A stretch of DNA of 64,000 bases from Paenibacillus polymyxa. GTDB lineage: Bacteria; Bacillota; Bacilli; Paenibacillales; Paenibacillaceae. Numbering within the stretch: the stretch's first letter is position 1; every line of letters starts with the position of its first letter. Location: contig NZ_JAGGNR010000005.1 in NCBI RefSeq assembly GCF_018614975.1, positions 146,695-210,694 on the forward strand, written 5' to 3'. The translations under genes and the position numbers were made by a program. Shown in pieces: positions 1 to 7,666 of the stretch. Under the pieces are notes generated by a model. The model searched no databases and had not been told where the DNA came from. It saw only the letters and a program-made list of their open reading frames with translations.

Positions 1-710
1 ATGACGGTTCCGTCCTGATCGATGATTAATGTATTCGCATAGTCAGCAGGTAGCATATTTTTAATGATCTGACTGATCGCTGATTCTTTGATATCAATCG
101 CAATCATGGCCTTACTGTCTTGTCCAGACGATTGAAACGGGTAACTATGGACATAGGAAATTAGAGGACTCATGTTGCTCTGTTCCCGTGATTCGATATA
201 AGCATCCTGAGGCACCATGCGAGTCTTCATCCATAAGGAGCTTTCTGGAGTCTCTTTCATCGCAGCAATCCAATCCGTCTTATGATCCATACTCGAAGGC
301 GTGTCCTCATAGAGCATCAGTCCATATACAGATGAGACGATGAAGTGGTTCTTCGTATCGTACACATGAATAGCTTCAATGAGATCGGAATAATTTTGCA
401 CCATATTTTTGAGGAACTGTTCGATGTCCAGGATTTTGCTATGGTTTCCTTTTAAGCTATCTAAATCGATACTTGCGGCGTTACCGAGTGCCAGGGACAG
501 ATAGACCTGATTCACCTTCTGGATCACAGAGCTTTCAATATAATTGACAGTACTTTTCAGCGAAAGTTGATTATTGATTCGGATCTCTTTGCTGTATTGA
601 TGGGAGAAGAAGAGGTATAGAATGGAGCCGAAAAGAAGCGCAATGACAAGAACGACAGCAAGGTAGGAAAGAACCATCTTGGATCTCACAGACTGAAATG
701 GCTTAAGCAT
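1..710 (-). CDS. Membrane-anchored sensor protein, N-terminal part (partial)
   Basis: The gene starts at an ATG at 710 on the minus strand and runs off the left edge, leaving about 236 residues. A basic N-terminus is followed by one strong membrane helix (about residues 13-36, SYLAVVLVIALLFGSILYL) and then an extracellular-looking domain with no second helix inside the window. This layout fits Cache-type sensors that head either YesS-like membrane AraC regulators or YesM-like histidine kinases, both abundant in Paenibacillus. The part that would decide between them (HTH or kinase) lies outside the window. It is divergent from the S-layer gene that begins near 1074. Confidence 0.6.
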   Translation of the reverse strand, partial: MLKPFQSVRSKMVLSYLAVVLVIALLFGSILYLFFSHQYSKEIRINNQLSLKSTVNYIESSVIQKVNQVYLSLALGNAASIDLDSLKGNHSKILDIEQFLKNMVQNYSDLIEAIHVYDTKNHFIVSSVYGLMLYEDTPSSMDHKTDWIAAMKETPESSLWMKTRMVPQDAYIESREQSNMSPLISYVHSYPFQSSGQDSKAMIAIDIKESAISQIIKNMLPADYANTLIIDQDGTV

Positions 711-1073
711 TCTTTTTCCCCCTTCGTTTCTCGTGTCTAAACAACTTCATCATTATATAGCAGGCCGAGGACTAGAAATCATGTTGATCGAAATTTAACA
801 AACTCCATCTCCACATTTTACACTATTTTAATAAAGCGTTTACATAAAAGGATATTATAATTAACGAAAGTAGTATCTCCTCTATTTTTTGAGGGCAGAA
901 AATCATCGGAACGTACGATTTTGATATAAAACGGAATTTGTTCTATAGATGCGAAATGCTCCCTAATGCTAAAGTAACGGCAGATCAGACATCTGTATAG
1001 AGACTTTCTTACTCATTTGCTGACGCAGAAGCAAAAAATAATTTACCATAATGGGAGCGTGTATTTGCAAGCC
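711..1073. other. Divergent intergenic region
   Basis: About 360 bases separate the truncated sensor gene (minus) and the S-layer protein gene (plus). The stretch is AT-rich and should carry both promoters. I could not assign a convincing -35/-10 pair to either gene, and I see no small gene with a ribosome site. Confidence 0.5.
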
Positions 1074-3785
1074 ATGAGAAAACCACTTAAAAAGTCACTG
1101 GCACTACTTCTAATGTTGTCTATGGTAGGTCCGACGTTTGCAGAGAAGAGTTTTGCAGCCGATCAGAAGATTCAGTTCTCTGATATTAAGGGACACTGGG
1201 CGGAAGCAAACATTCAAGCTTGGGGCGATGAAGGATTGATTCGAGGCTATCTGGATCGTTCATTCAAACCGAACACGTATATTACCAGAGCAGAATTTAT
1301 GAATTTGGTAAACGGTGCTTTTGGATATTCCGGACAAGCTAAAATTACCTTTAACGATGTGTCTGCGAGTGCATGGTATTACGAAGCAATTTCTATTGCA
1401 AATGCGAATGGATATATAGATGGATACACCGATGGCACCATGAAGCCACAAGATCCGATTACACGTCAGGAAGCAGCTAAAGTGATTGCCGGTATTCTAA
1501 ATTTGGAATTGAATGAAACAGCAGCGAATGTCTTTAGCGATTCATCGTCTATTGCAGCTTGGAGCAAGGGAGCTGTAGGTGGAGCGGCAGCAGCGAAAAT
1601 TATCGCTGGTTATGCAGATGGAAGCTTCAAACCGCTTAATTCAATTACTCGTGCCGAAGCCGTGTCTGCGCTCGTTAAGGCGGTGGAAACAGATGCTACT
1701 ACAGCTGCCAAACCAGCTAAGCCAAAAGGAACCGCATCCGTACTGAATGTTAATCCCCCAGCAGATGAAGCTCGTTTATCTGCCGTGAAGCACGGAGCCA
1801 ATGCCGGAGACGACACCTTGAAAAATATTGCGGAAACCAATCCGTTCATTGATATTTTGGACGGTTTTGATCAAGTATGGTCCATGAACCAAGCGGACTG
1901 GAGAGATGGAACAGCGGCAACCAAAATTGGAGCTGACGGAAAAAATGCAAAGTATGGAGATGGACCGTCCCCATATTATGACGGCTTTAAGAATGATCCA
2001 ACCGTAGCCGTCGCTGATCAGAAAACATATGCAAATGAAGAGATCCGAGACAAAGCGACTTGGGAAGCCAATATCCAATATGTAGAAAAGGTCACGCAAA
2101 ACCGCACGGCTGAAGAGGCTTTGGCAGCGTACTATGATGACCAAAGAGATAAGATCTATAGCGTGATGGAGGGCTTGGGTCCGTTGGCTAACACGTATGT
2201 AGATATTATCAAGCCAAAGACAAACGTTGAACGAACGGTGGACGAGATGAATGTGGTATTGACCGAGGAAACAGTGGAAGATGAAAGCCAAGGTATTGGA
2301 GATTGGGAAGCAAAGACGGAACTTTCAGACTTGATCTCTTTAGTTGATCTGGTTCGATTCAAAATTCCTGCCTCATCTAATCCCTCTAAGTATTTCTACT
2401 CTTCCCCTAGACCGTGGAGAATGAATTCCAATGGAGAAGTGAAAGAGGTGGTTGACAGCAAAGGACTGCCTGTGTGGGCAACCTTGGGCGAAGGTGAGAA
2501 AAAAGAAGTACCTTTGGCTTCAGGCGGCACCAAATCAACTGGCGAAAAACATTACCAGCAATACGAAACCAACGTTAAGCTTATTCCTGCATTAAGTTAT
2601 GTCAAACGAATCGCTGAAGATGGAAGAGGAAAAGATGGCGGATTTCCGAGCGGACATACAAGCGCAGCCTACTTATCCGTATTTCCTTTGGCATACGCTA
2701 CGCCAGAACGATTCGCTGAATTGTTAACGAGAGCAGCTCAGCTGGGTGAGAATCGCATCGTAGCAGGGATGCACTCACCACTTGATGTTATAGGAGGCAG
2801 AATACAATCCACAGCCATGGCTGCATATGCACTTAATCAGGCTGATAACAGAGAAGTGTTAGAGAAGGGCTATGAGAATGCAGGAGAAGTATTTGGAGCT
2901 GCAGCCAAGGATAAAAAGTTGAGTCTGTATGAGTATGCACACACCGTAACAGAGGATTACACGTTCAAGAGTGCTTACGATGAACGCAAATGGGAAGATC
3001 ATGATGCCAATAAAGCCTTCTATAGAGAAAAGATGACGTATGGTCTGCCACAAACGGGAACCAAAGGTTTGGCTCCAGTTGTACCGCAAGGAGCAGAAGC
3101 CCTGTTAGAAACACGTCAACCGTATTTAACAGATGAACAACGCAGACAAGTATTGTATACAACATCCATTGACTCTGGATATCCTGTACTGGATGAATCC
3201 AAGGGCTGGGGTAGAATTGATCTGGTGACGGCTGCGGATGGATACGGGGCATTCTTGAACAATGTAACTGTGGATATGGACGCTTCCAAAGGGCGCTTCA
3301 ATGCAGAAGACTGGTGGAGAAATGATATCACCGGTAATGGAATGCTCACGAAAAAGGGAACAGGAACTCTTACATTGACGGGAAAAAATAGCTACACTGG
3401 CGGAACCTTACTGCAAGCAGGAACGCTGGTAGCCGAATCTGCAACGGCTTTTGGTACAGGTGATCTGTATGTAGAAAATGGAACAGTTGTTGTGAATGTC
3501 GATGGAGCACTCAACTTAAATAGAAACTTTACCATGGATAATGGTACGTTGGAATTGGTCATGGATGATGACAGCAGTCAGCTGAATGTCGGCAGAAAGC
3601 TCTATATTGATGGAGGAAGTCTCAATCTGGACTTGTCCAACTATAAAATCGAAGGTTCCAAAGATATTACGTTAATCACGGCGAATGGAATTACAGGTGA
3701 GTTCGACAGTGTAACGGCAGATGGTTATGACGTGACTGTCACGTACGAAAAGGGCCGCGTCATTGCACATGTTGTAGCCAAATAA
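1074..3785 (+). CDS. S-layer-anchored PAP2 acid phosphatase with C-terminal autotransporter-type beta repeats
   Basis: About 903 residues. A signal peptide (MRKPLKKSLALLLMLSMVG, cleavage near AEKSFAA) is followed by three SLH repeats (about residues 35-210) for binding to cell-wall polymer. The central part carries the class A acid phosphatase/PAP2 signature: GGFPSGHTSAAY near residue 525 and a GENRIVAGMHSPLD block near 565, which supply the catalytic histidines and phosphate-binding residues. The C-terminus (from about residue 750) has the motif GTLTLTGKNSYTGGT typical of autotransporter-associated beta repeats, unusual in a Gram-positive protein. It probably dephosphorylates substrates at the cell surface. 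The start is uncertain: an in-frame TTG at 1017 would add 19 residues, but the ATG at 1074 begins exactly at the signal peptide. Confidence 0.85.
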   Translation: MRKPLKKSLALLLMLSMVGPTFAEKSFAADQKIQFSDIKGHWAEANIQAWGDEGLIRGYLDRSFKPNTYITRAEFMNLVNGAFGYSGQAKITFNDVSASAWYYEAISIANANGYIDGYTDGTMKPQDPITRQEAAKVIAGILNLELNETAANVFSDSSSIAAWSKGAVGGAAAAKIIAGYADGSFKPLNSITRAEAVSALVKAVETDATTAAKPAKPKGTASVLNVNPPADEARLSAVKHGANAGDDTLKNIAETNPFIDILDGFDQVWSMNQADWRDGTAATKIGADGKNAKYGDGPSPYYDGFKNDPTVAVADQKTYANEEIRDKATWEANIQYVEKVTQNRTAEEALAAYYDDQRDKIYSVMEGLGPLANTYVDIIKPKTNVERTVDEMNVVLTEETVEDESQGIGDWEAKTELSDLISLVDLVRFKIPASSNPSKYFYSSPRPWRMNSNGEVKEVVDSKGLPVWATLGEGEKKEVPLASGGTKSTGEKHYQQYETNVKLIPALSYVKRIAEDGRGKDGGFPSGHTSAAYLSVFPLAYATPERFAELLTRAAQLGENRIVAGMHSPLDVIGGRIQSTAMAAYALNQADNREVLEKGYENAGEVFGAAAKDKKLSLYEYAHTVTEDYTFKSAYDERKWEDHDANKAFYREKMTYGLPQTGTKGLAPVVPQGAEALLETRQPYLTDEQRRQVLYTTSIDSGYPVLDESKGWGRIDLVTAADGYGAFLNNVTVDMDASKGRFNAEDWWRNDITGNGMLTKKGTGTLTLTGKNSYTGGTLLQAGTLVAESATAFGTGDLYVENGTVVVNVDGALNLNRNFTMDNGTLELVMDDDSSQLNVGRKLYIDGGSLNLDLSNYKIEGSKDITLITANGITGEFDSVTADGYDVTVTYEKGRVIAHVVAK

Positions 3786-3821
3786 GTGACGCAATTATCC
3801 GTTATGTAAAGTGAACTGAAG

Positions 3822-3864
3822 AATGTTACACATGCAACTTCAATGACAGAATAACATTCCGATC
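3822..3864 (-). repeat. Partial copy of the TTACAC-ended intergenic repeat
   Basis: A block reading ttacac, then atgacagaataacattc, then cgatc matches the end of the dispersed element seen complete at 44785, 46022 and 57177. Similarity stops before the internal hairpin part, so this looks like a remnant end. Confidence 0.4.
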
Positions 3865-3894
3865 ATTCTTCGCAATACAAGAGTAGTATATAGA

Positions 3895-3932
3895 AAAGGG
3901 CCGAAACTACAACGTAGTTTCAGCCCTTTTTT
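3895..3932 (+). terminator. Rho-independent terminator after the S-layer protein gene
   Basis: A 13-base arm beginning gggccgaaac pairs, with one mismatch, across a 3-base loop with a matching arm ending in gccc, followed by six T. It ends the + strand gene at 3785 and could also serve the convergent gene at 4014. Confidence 0.85.
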
Positions 3933-4013
3933 ACGTGACTAAGAGACACGCAAGATATAGTTAATGAAAGTCCAGCCATCTAAGTTCAATAATATGGAGG
4001 GGCCAAGCATAAG

Positions 4014-4901
4014 TTATTCACCAGTATGGGTACCAGATGTACGACGTGTATTCCCTTCCATCTCCGTAGAGACTTGCTTCGTTGGTTCCAGATCCGTATG
4101 TCCTGCGTAGGGGCGATCACTGCGAGAGCGGGTTCCGGTAACTCCAAAACCTGTAGTGAATAGAATCAGCTGTAATCCAAGGGCATAGGGCGCAGCAACA
4201 AGTCCAATCAGATGGAGCAAGCAGCATAGCGCGATCAGCAAGGAGAGCATTTTGGTTACTGTACCTGGTGTATCCCGGCGTGGGCTGGCCCAGAGCAGGT
4301 AACCATATATTATGGTGATCATTAGAGAAACTGCTCGAATCCATGGCAACATGCTCTCCCATGAGTCTACAGGCACATCCAACATCCGTTGACGAAATAC
4401 CAGATCTGTAACCAGAAACCCTGTAGCCGCCAATGCGGCTGGTTCGGCTACGGGCCGAAGGATGGTCCAGACCGCTGTGCCCCAATGATCTGCATGCGTA
4501 TCCCGGCTGAGTTCATCCGATAATACGGTGCATTCTCGTTCCAGTGCTCTGTGCATGAGTCCGAGTTTGGCAGGGTCATGTTCCTTGATACAGTCACGAA
4601 TCTGATCCTGCAGTTGAGTGGATAGGTAAGATGCGGCTTTGCAGGCTAACATTGCTGTGATCAGATCATTATGTTCGTGTTCCGACCGTTCATAATTCCG
4701 ATTTTCCTGGATGCTAAGTTGTCCCAAGAGGGCTGTACTTATGTATAATGTATCTCGTATCCTTCTCATTCGCCTTTCGTGGCTACGGCGAACTTCAGTG
4801 GCAGACCATATGTATATCCCCAGAAGCACAGCCATGACGCCAAACAGCACAGCCACAGCGCCTGGGCGCGATGTTAGATCTTCAATCCAGCGTTGAAACA
4901 C
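4014..4901 (-). CDS. Multi-pass membrane protein of unknown function
   Basis: 295 residues from a GTG start at 4901, which has a GGAGGAA ribosome site seven bases upstream. One membrane helix lies near residues 15-32. A long soluble helical segment (about 40-150) follows, then two or three hydrophobic helices between about 150 and 255, and a polar tail rich in Thr and Arg. I recognise no catalytic motif. The gene is divergent from the acetyltransferase at 5013, separated by about 110 bases. The helical domain between membrane segments could be a sensor or scaffold, but nothing in the sequence shows which. Confidence 0.6.
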   Translation of the reverse strand: MFQRWIEDLTSRPGAVAVLFGVMAVLLGIYIWSATEVRRSHERRMRRIRDTLYISTALLGQLSIQENRNYERSEHEHNDLITAMLACKAASYLSTQLQDQIRDCIKEHDPAKLGLMHRALERECTVLSDELSRDTHADHWGTAVWTILRPVAEPAALAATGFLVTDLVFRQRMLDVPVDSWESMLPWIRAVSLMITIIYGYLLWASPRRDTPGTVTKMLSLLIALCCLLHLIGLVAAPYALGLQLILFTTGFGVTGTRSRSDRPYAGHTDLEPTKQVSTEMEGNTRRTSGTHTGE

Positions 4902-5012
4902 ACTTGTTCCTCCTTTGCAGCAACTTCACGTATCATGAAACACGCTTCACGTAAGCTTTCTCTCACTATTACACAGGAATTAGATGAATTCAAGCAGAAA
5001 GGGGCACAATTC

Positions 5013-5426
5013 ATGGATCATGTGAATATTGAACACACACCACCCGCAGCATTGGAGTATCTTGCCCTGCGGCAGATTGCCGGCCTTAGTCCAATGAGCA
5101 GGGAGGGGGCTGAGATTGGACTACCGAATAGCCTGTTTGCCGTATGTCTGCGTGAAGAGGATATGCTGATAGGCATGGGGCGAGTGATTGGAGATGGAGG
5201 TTGTTTCTTTCAGGTCGTCGATATTGCTGTACACCCGGATGTTCAGGGAATGGGGTATGGAAAACTGATCATGAGCGAGATTATGAATTATCTGCGTGAA
5301 GCAGTACCTGCCCGTGGTTTGGTCAGTCTACTGGCGGATGTTCCCGCTGATCGGCTGTATGCTCAATTTGGATTTGAATACACCAGCCCAAAATCGGAGG
5401 GTATGTGGTGGAGGCAGGGAGACTAG
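5013..5426 (+). CDS. GNAT family N-acetyltransferase
   Basis: 137 residues from an ATG preceded by AAAGGGG at 4998-5004. The open frame extends upstream, but without a ribosome site. The GNAT core is clear: VVDIAVHPDVQGMGYGKLIM contains the motif A acetyl-CoA pyrophosphate loop (Q-x-x-G-x-G/A), and RLYAQFGFEYT is the usual C-terminal block before the last strand. It transfers an acetyl group from acetyl-CoA to an amine. The substrate cannot be deduced. A strong terminator follows at 5454. Confidence 0.8.
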   Translation: MDHVNIEHTPPAALEYLALRQIAGLSPMSREGAEIGLPNSLFAVCLREEDMLIGMGRVIGDGGCFFQVVDIAVHPDVQGMGYGKLIMSEIMNYLREAVPARGLVSLLADVPADRLYAQFGFEYTSPKSEGMWWRQGD

Positions 5427-5453
5427 TGAACTAGTTAAATAACATATTCGGCG

Positions 5454-5481
5454 AACCTTTGGATAAATCCAAAGGTTTTTT
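5454..5481 (+). terminator. Rho-independent terminator after the GNAT gene
   Basis: A perfect 10-bp stem (aacctttgga / tccaaaggtt) with a 4-base loop is followed by a T run. Confidence 0.9.
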
Positions 5482-5584
5482 GCTTTACAACCATTTATTT
5501 ACAGGTATAATGTGAATTAAAACCAATTTACGATTTACAAATTACGATATACGGTTGCACTCGTGAAGAATGGAGGAAATGAAT

Positions 5585-5962
5585 ATGTACAATGACCAGA
5601 AAGCTCAGTTTAACCAGATGGTGGAACGATCTGTGGAGCAGGCGAACAAAAATCTTTCGGGAGCGAAGGGAGTTGTTTCCGTTCGATTAAGTCAGGAAGA
5701 GATTGATATCATTGATCAGCTTGTATTTCTTGAACTTGCCAAAAACCGTTCTGATGCGACTGCAATGTTGATTAGGGAAGGTATACGAACCCATCAGACC
5801 TTATTGAACGAGATACGCGAGTATACGGCTGAACTGGAACGGGTAAAAGCCAAGATACAACAGACCATTCGAGATTCAGGTTTGGTTACGCGTCTGCATC
5901 GTACGAGTGATGATGAATCTGTTACGTACGAGGGAGAGGTGCGTGAAAAAGATGAAAAATGA
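5585..5962 (+). CDS. Ribbon-helix-helix family DNA-binding protein
   Basis: 125 residues. Three in-frame ATGs lie close together; the one at 5585 is six bases past GGAGGAA (5572-5578) and is preferred over 5570 and 5579. The segment VVSVRLSQEEIDIIDQLV and what follows, through SDATAMLIREGI, has the strand-helix-helix pattern of CopG/Arc-type repressors. The C-terminal third is a coiled-coil-like helix (ELERVKAKIQQ). It overlaps the MFS gene, so it probably binds DNA as a dimer and regulates this two-gene operon. Confidence 0.65.
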   Translation: MYNDQKAQFNQMVERSVEQANKNLSGAKGVVSVRLSQEEIDIIDQLVFLELAKNRSDATAMLIREGIRTHQTLLNEIREYTAELERVKAKIQQTIRDSGLVTRLHRTSDDESVTYEGEVREKDEK

Positions 5963-7223
5963 AGTTCGCAGCGACAGCTATCGAGCGGTTTTGCGCCTTC
6001 CTTCTTTTGTTGTGCTTCTTGTTGGCAGATTGGTTTCGGGTGCAGGACAGATTTTATTTTCTATGGCGACGATGTGGTATATCCTTCAATTAACAGAGTC
6101 GGCACTTGCTGCCGCACTGATTCCGATGTTGCCGTACTTGATCTATGCATTTTTGGGCATTCCCCTGGCTACGATCAGTGATCGCCTGCCGAAAAAGCAG
6201 CTTTTGATCTGGACAGATATATTGCGTGCAGGCATAGCTTGCATATTGGCGCTTTTGTTCATGACAGGATCCATGCTTCCGTGGCATATTTACGCAGCCA
6301 ATCTGCTCATTGCAATCCTTGGTTTTTTGTTCAATCCGGCAACCCAAACAGTCATCCCCGCTATTTTGCCAGAGCCTACCAAACAATTAGCTCCAGCATA
6401 TGCACTACTGAACTCTTCCTCCAAAACGATTGAATTACTTGGATACGCCATGGGGGGGATATTGATCGCGCTCATCTCCGTTCAGTCCATCCTGTTCATC
6501 TATGCCGTTACATTTCTGCTGTCCGCCATATCCATTTTCTTTATCCGCATCCCTGTAACCAAAGTAGTGAAACAAAAAGGAGTCTCCGGTTTTGTTAAAG
6601 ATAGCATGCAGGGGATTACATTCCTGTTTTCCCGTAAAATTTTGGCCTGCTGCATTATCTTTGGAGCTATTATCAATTTTGCGGGTGCGCCACTGCACAT
6701 TTTCACGCCGATTTTTGCCAATATGGTGCTGCAAGCCGGACCACAAGGCTACGGTCTGCTTCAGTCAGCCTTTGCCGCTGGCAGTATTGCAGGCTCTCTG
6801 CTCAGTGGCAAATATGCCAAACGACTCTCACTCGCTCACTGGTTTTTGATCAGTTATCTCATCTCAGGCACAAGTTTGCTGCTCATGCCGATGTTTCCTA
6901 ACCTGTATATCGCGATTGCGTGTTCATTTTTGTTGATGATGGGACTTGCTCTGGTGAATGTGCCATTGGTTACCTCCATTCTTCTATCCACTCCGGAAGA
7001 AAAAAGAGGACGTGTTATGAACAGTATGGGTGTCTTGATGAGTGGCATTAGTAATCCGCTTGGGTTGTTACTGGGAGGGTGGTTCATTGAAACCTACAAC
7101 CCTTCATGGGTGTACATGGGGATTGGTACATTTGTTATTTGTATGGGCATGGCAAGCCTGTTTGTCCGACCTTTCCGTGAGGAACGTAGCAAGCGTACCC
7201 AGCAACAAACGACCTCGATGTAG
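5952..7223 (+). CDS. MFS transporter (DHA3/macrolide-efflux type)
   Basis: About 423 residues with some 11-12 hydrophobic helices. The A-like motif between helices 2 and 3 reads GIPLATISDRLPKKQLL, as in drug efflux MFS proteins related to MefA and NreB. The ATG at 5952 overlaps the end of the upstream repressor-like gene by 11 bases; a GTG at 5943 is an alternative start. The gene directly precedes the lanthipeptide cluster, which has no ABC transporter of its own, so export of that peptide is a possible role. That link rests on position alone. Export of toxic small molecules is the default family function. Confidence 0.8.
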   Translation: MKNEVRSDSYRAVLRLPSFVVLLVGRLVSGAGQILFSMATMWYILQLTESALAAALIPMLPYLIYAFLGIPLATISDRLPKKQLLIWTDILRAGIACILALLFMTGSMLPWHIYAANLLIAILGFLFNPATQTVIPAILPEPTKQLAPAYALLNSSSKTIELLGYAMGGILIALISVQSILFIYAVTFLLSAISIFFIRIPVTKVVKQKGVSGFVKDSMQGITFLFSRKILACCIIFGAIINFAGAPLHIFTPIFANMVLQAGPQGYGLLQSAFAAGSIAGSLLSGKYAKRLSLAHWFLISYLISGTSLLLMPMFPNLYIAIACSFLLMMGLALVNVPLVTSILLSTPEEKRGRVMNSMGVLMSGISNPLGLLLGGWFIETYNPSWVYMGIGTFVICMGMASLFVRPFREERSKRTQQQTTSM

Positions 7224-7377
7224 TTTGGAATTTGGTGTCATATTGCGCCTCTTTTTAGTCCAAAGAAACATATCATTTGACATGATCAGGTGAGATAAAT
7301 GGATTTGATAAATAATTTATGTAAAATAATTCAATTAAAAAGAAGGAATATCAAAATTTATGTAGAATTTGGTTTAT

Positions 7378-7640
7378 TAAGAGGGGGAGACAAATGGGAG
7401 GTAATATATCATGGAAAACAAGGAAATTTTATCTGTACAGGATTTGATGGCGCTAGAGGTTGAAGAAGATAACAACATGTTTGAAGAAACAAGCTTGTGT
7501 ACAGTGTGCAGCTGGACTAGCTCACAAACAATCGTTGTTGAGAGCTAGGAACTTCTTTACACGCTCTATTCACTGAATCATTTGAAAGATAAGTCTTTGA
7601 TTTTCGCGCATTACTAAAATAATTGTACCTCCCCCTCTTA
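7378..7640. repeat. 12-bp perfect inverted repeat bracketing the lanthipeptide precursor gene
   Basis: Left arm 7378-7389 (taagagggggag) and right arm 7629-7640 (ctccccctctta) are exact reverse complements about 240 bases apart. The left arm sits just before the precursor ribosome site, the right arm just before that of the synthetase. No T run follows, so it is not a simple terminator. It could pair in the mRNA and affect translation of either gene. Confidence 0.45.
7411..7548 (+). CDS. Lanthipeptide precursor peptide (class III/IV type)
   Basis: 45 residues from an ATG with GGGAGG upstream at 7396-7402. The leader contains EILSVQDLMALEVEED, an amphipathic helix of the kind recognised by LanKC/LanL synthetases. 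The core-like C-terminus is rich in Ser, Thr and Cys: T27, S28, C30, T31, C33, S34, T36, S37, S38, T40, S45. No classic labionin spacing (Ser-x2-Ser-x3-Cys) fits: both Cys lie early, with only T27, S28 and T31 before them and most hydroxy residues after. Rings may therefore close toward the C-terminus, or only one or two may form. The synthetase gene follows after 118 bases. Leader removal is probably done by the S9 peptidase at 12634. Confidence 0.8.
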   Translation: MENKEILSVQDLMALEVEEDNNMFEETSLCTVCSWTSSQTIVVES

Positions 7641-7666
7641 CTTTATCCAAAAAGGAGTGATTCTCA

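Noticed and set aside
7224..7410. TTGACA at 7277 as promoter for the lanthipeptide precursor
   Set aside because: No acceptable -10 at normal spacing; the region is simply AT-rich, so I did not call a promoter.
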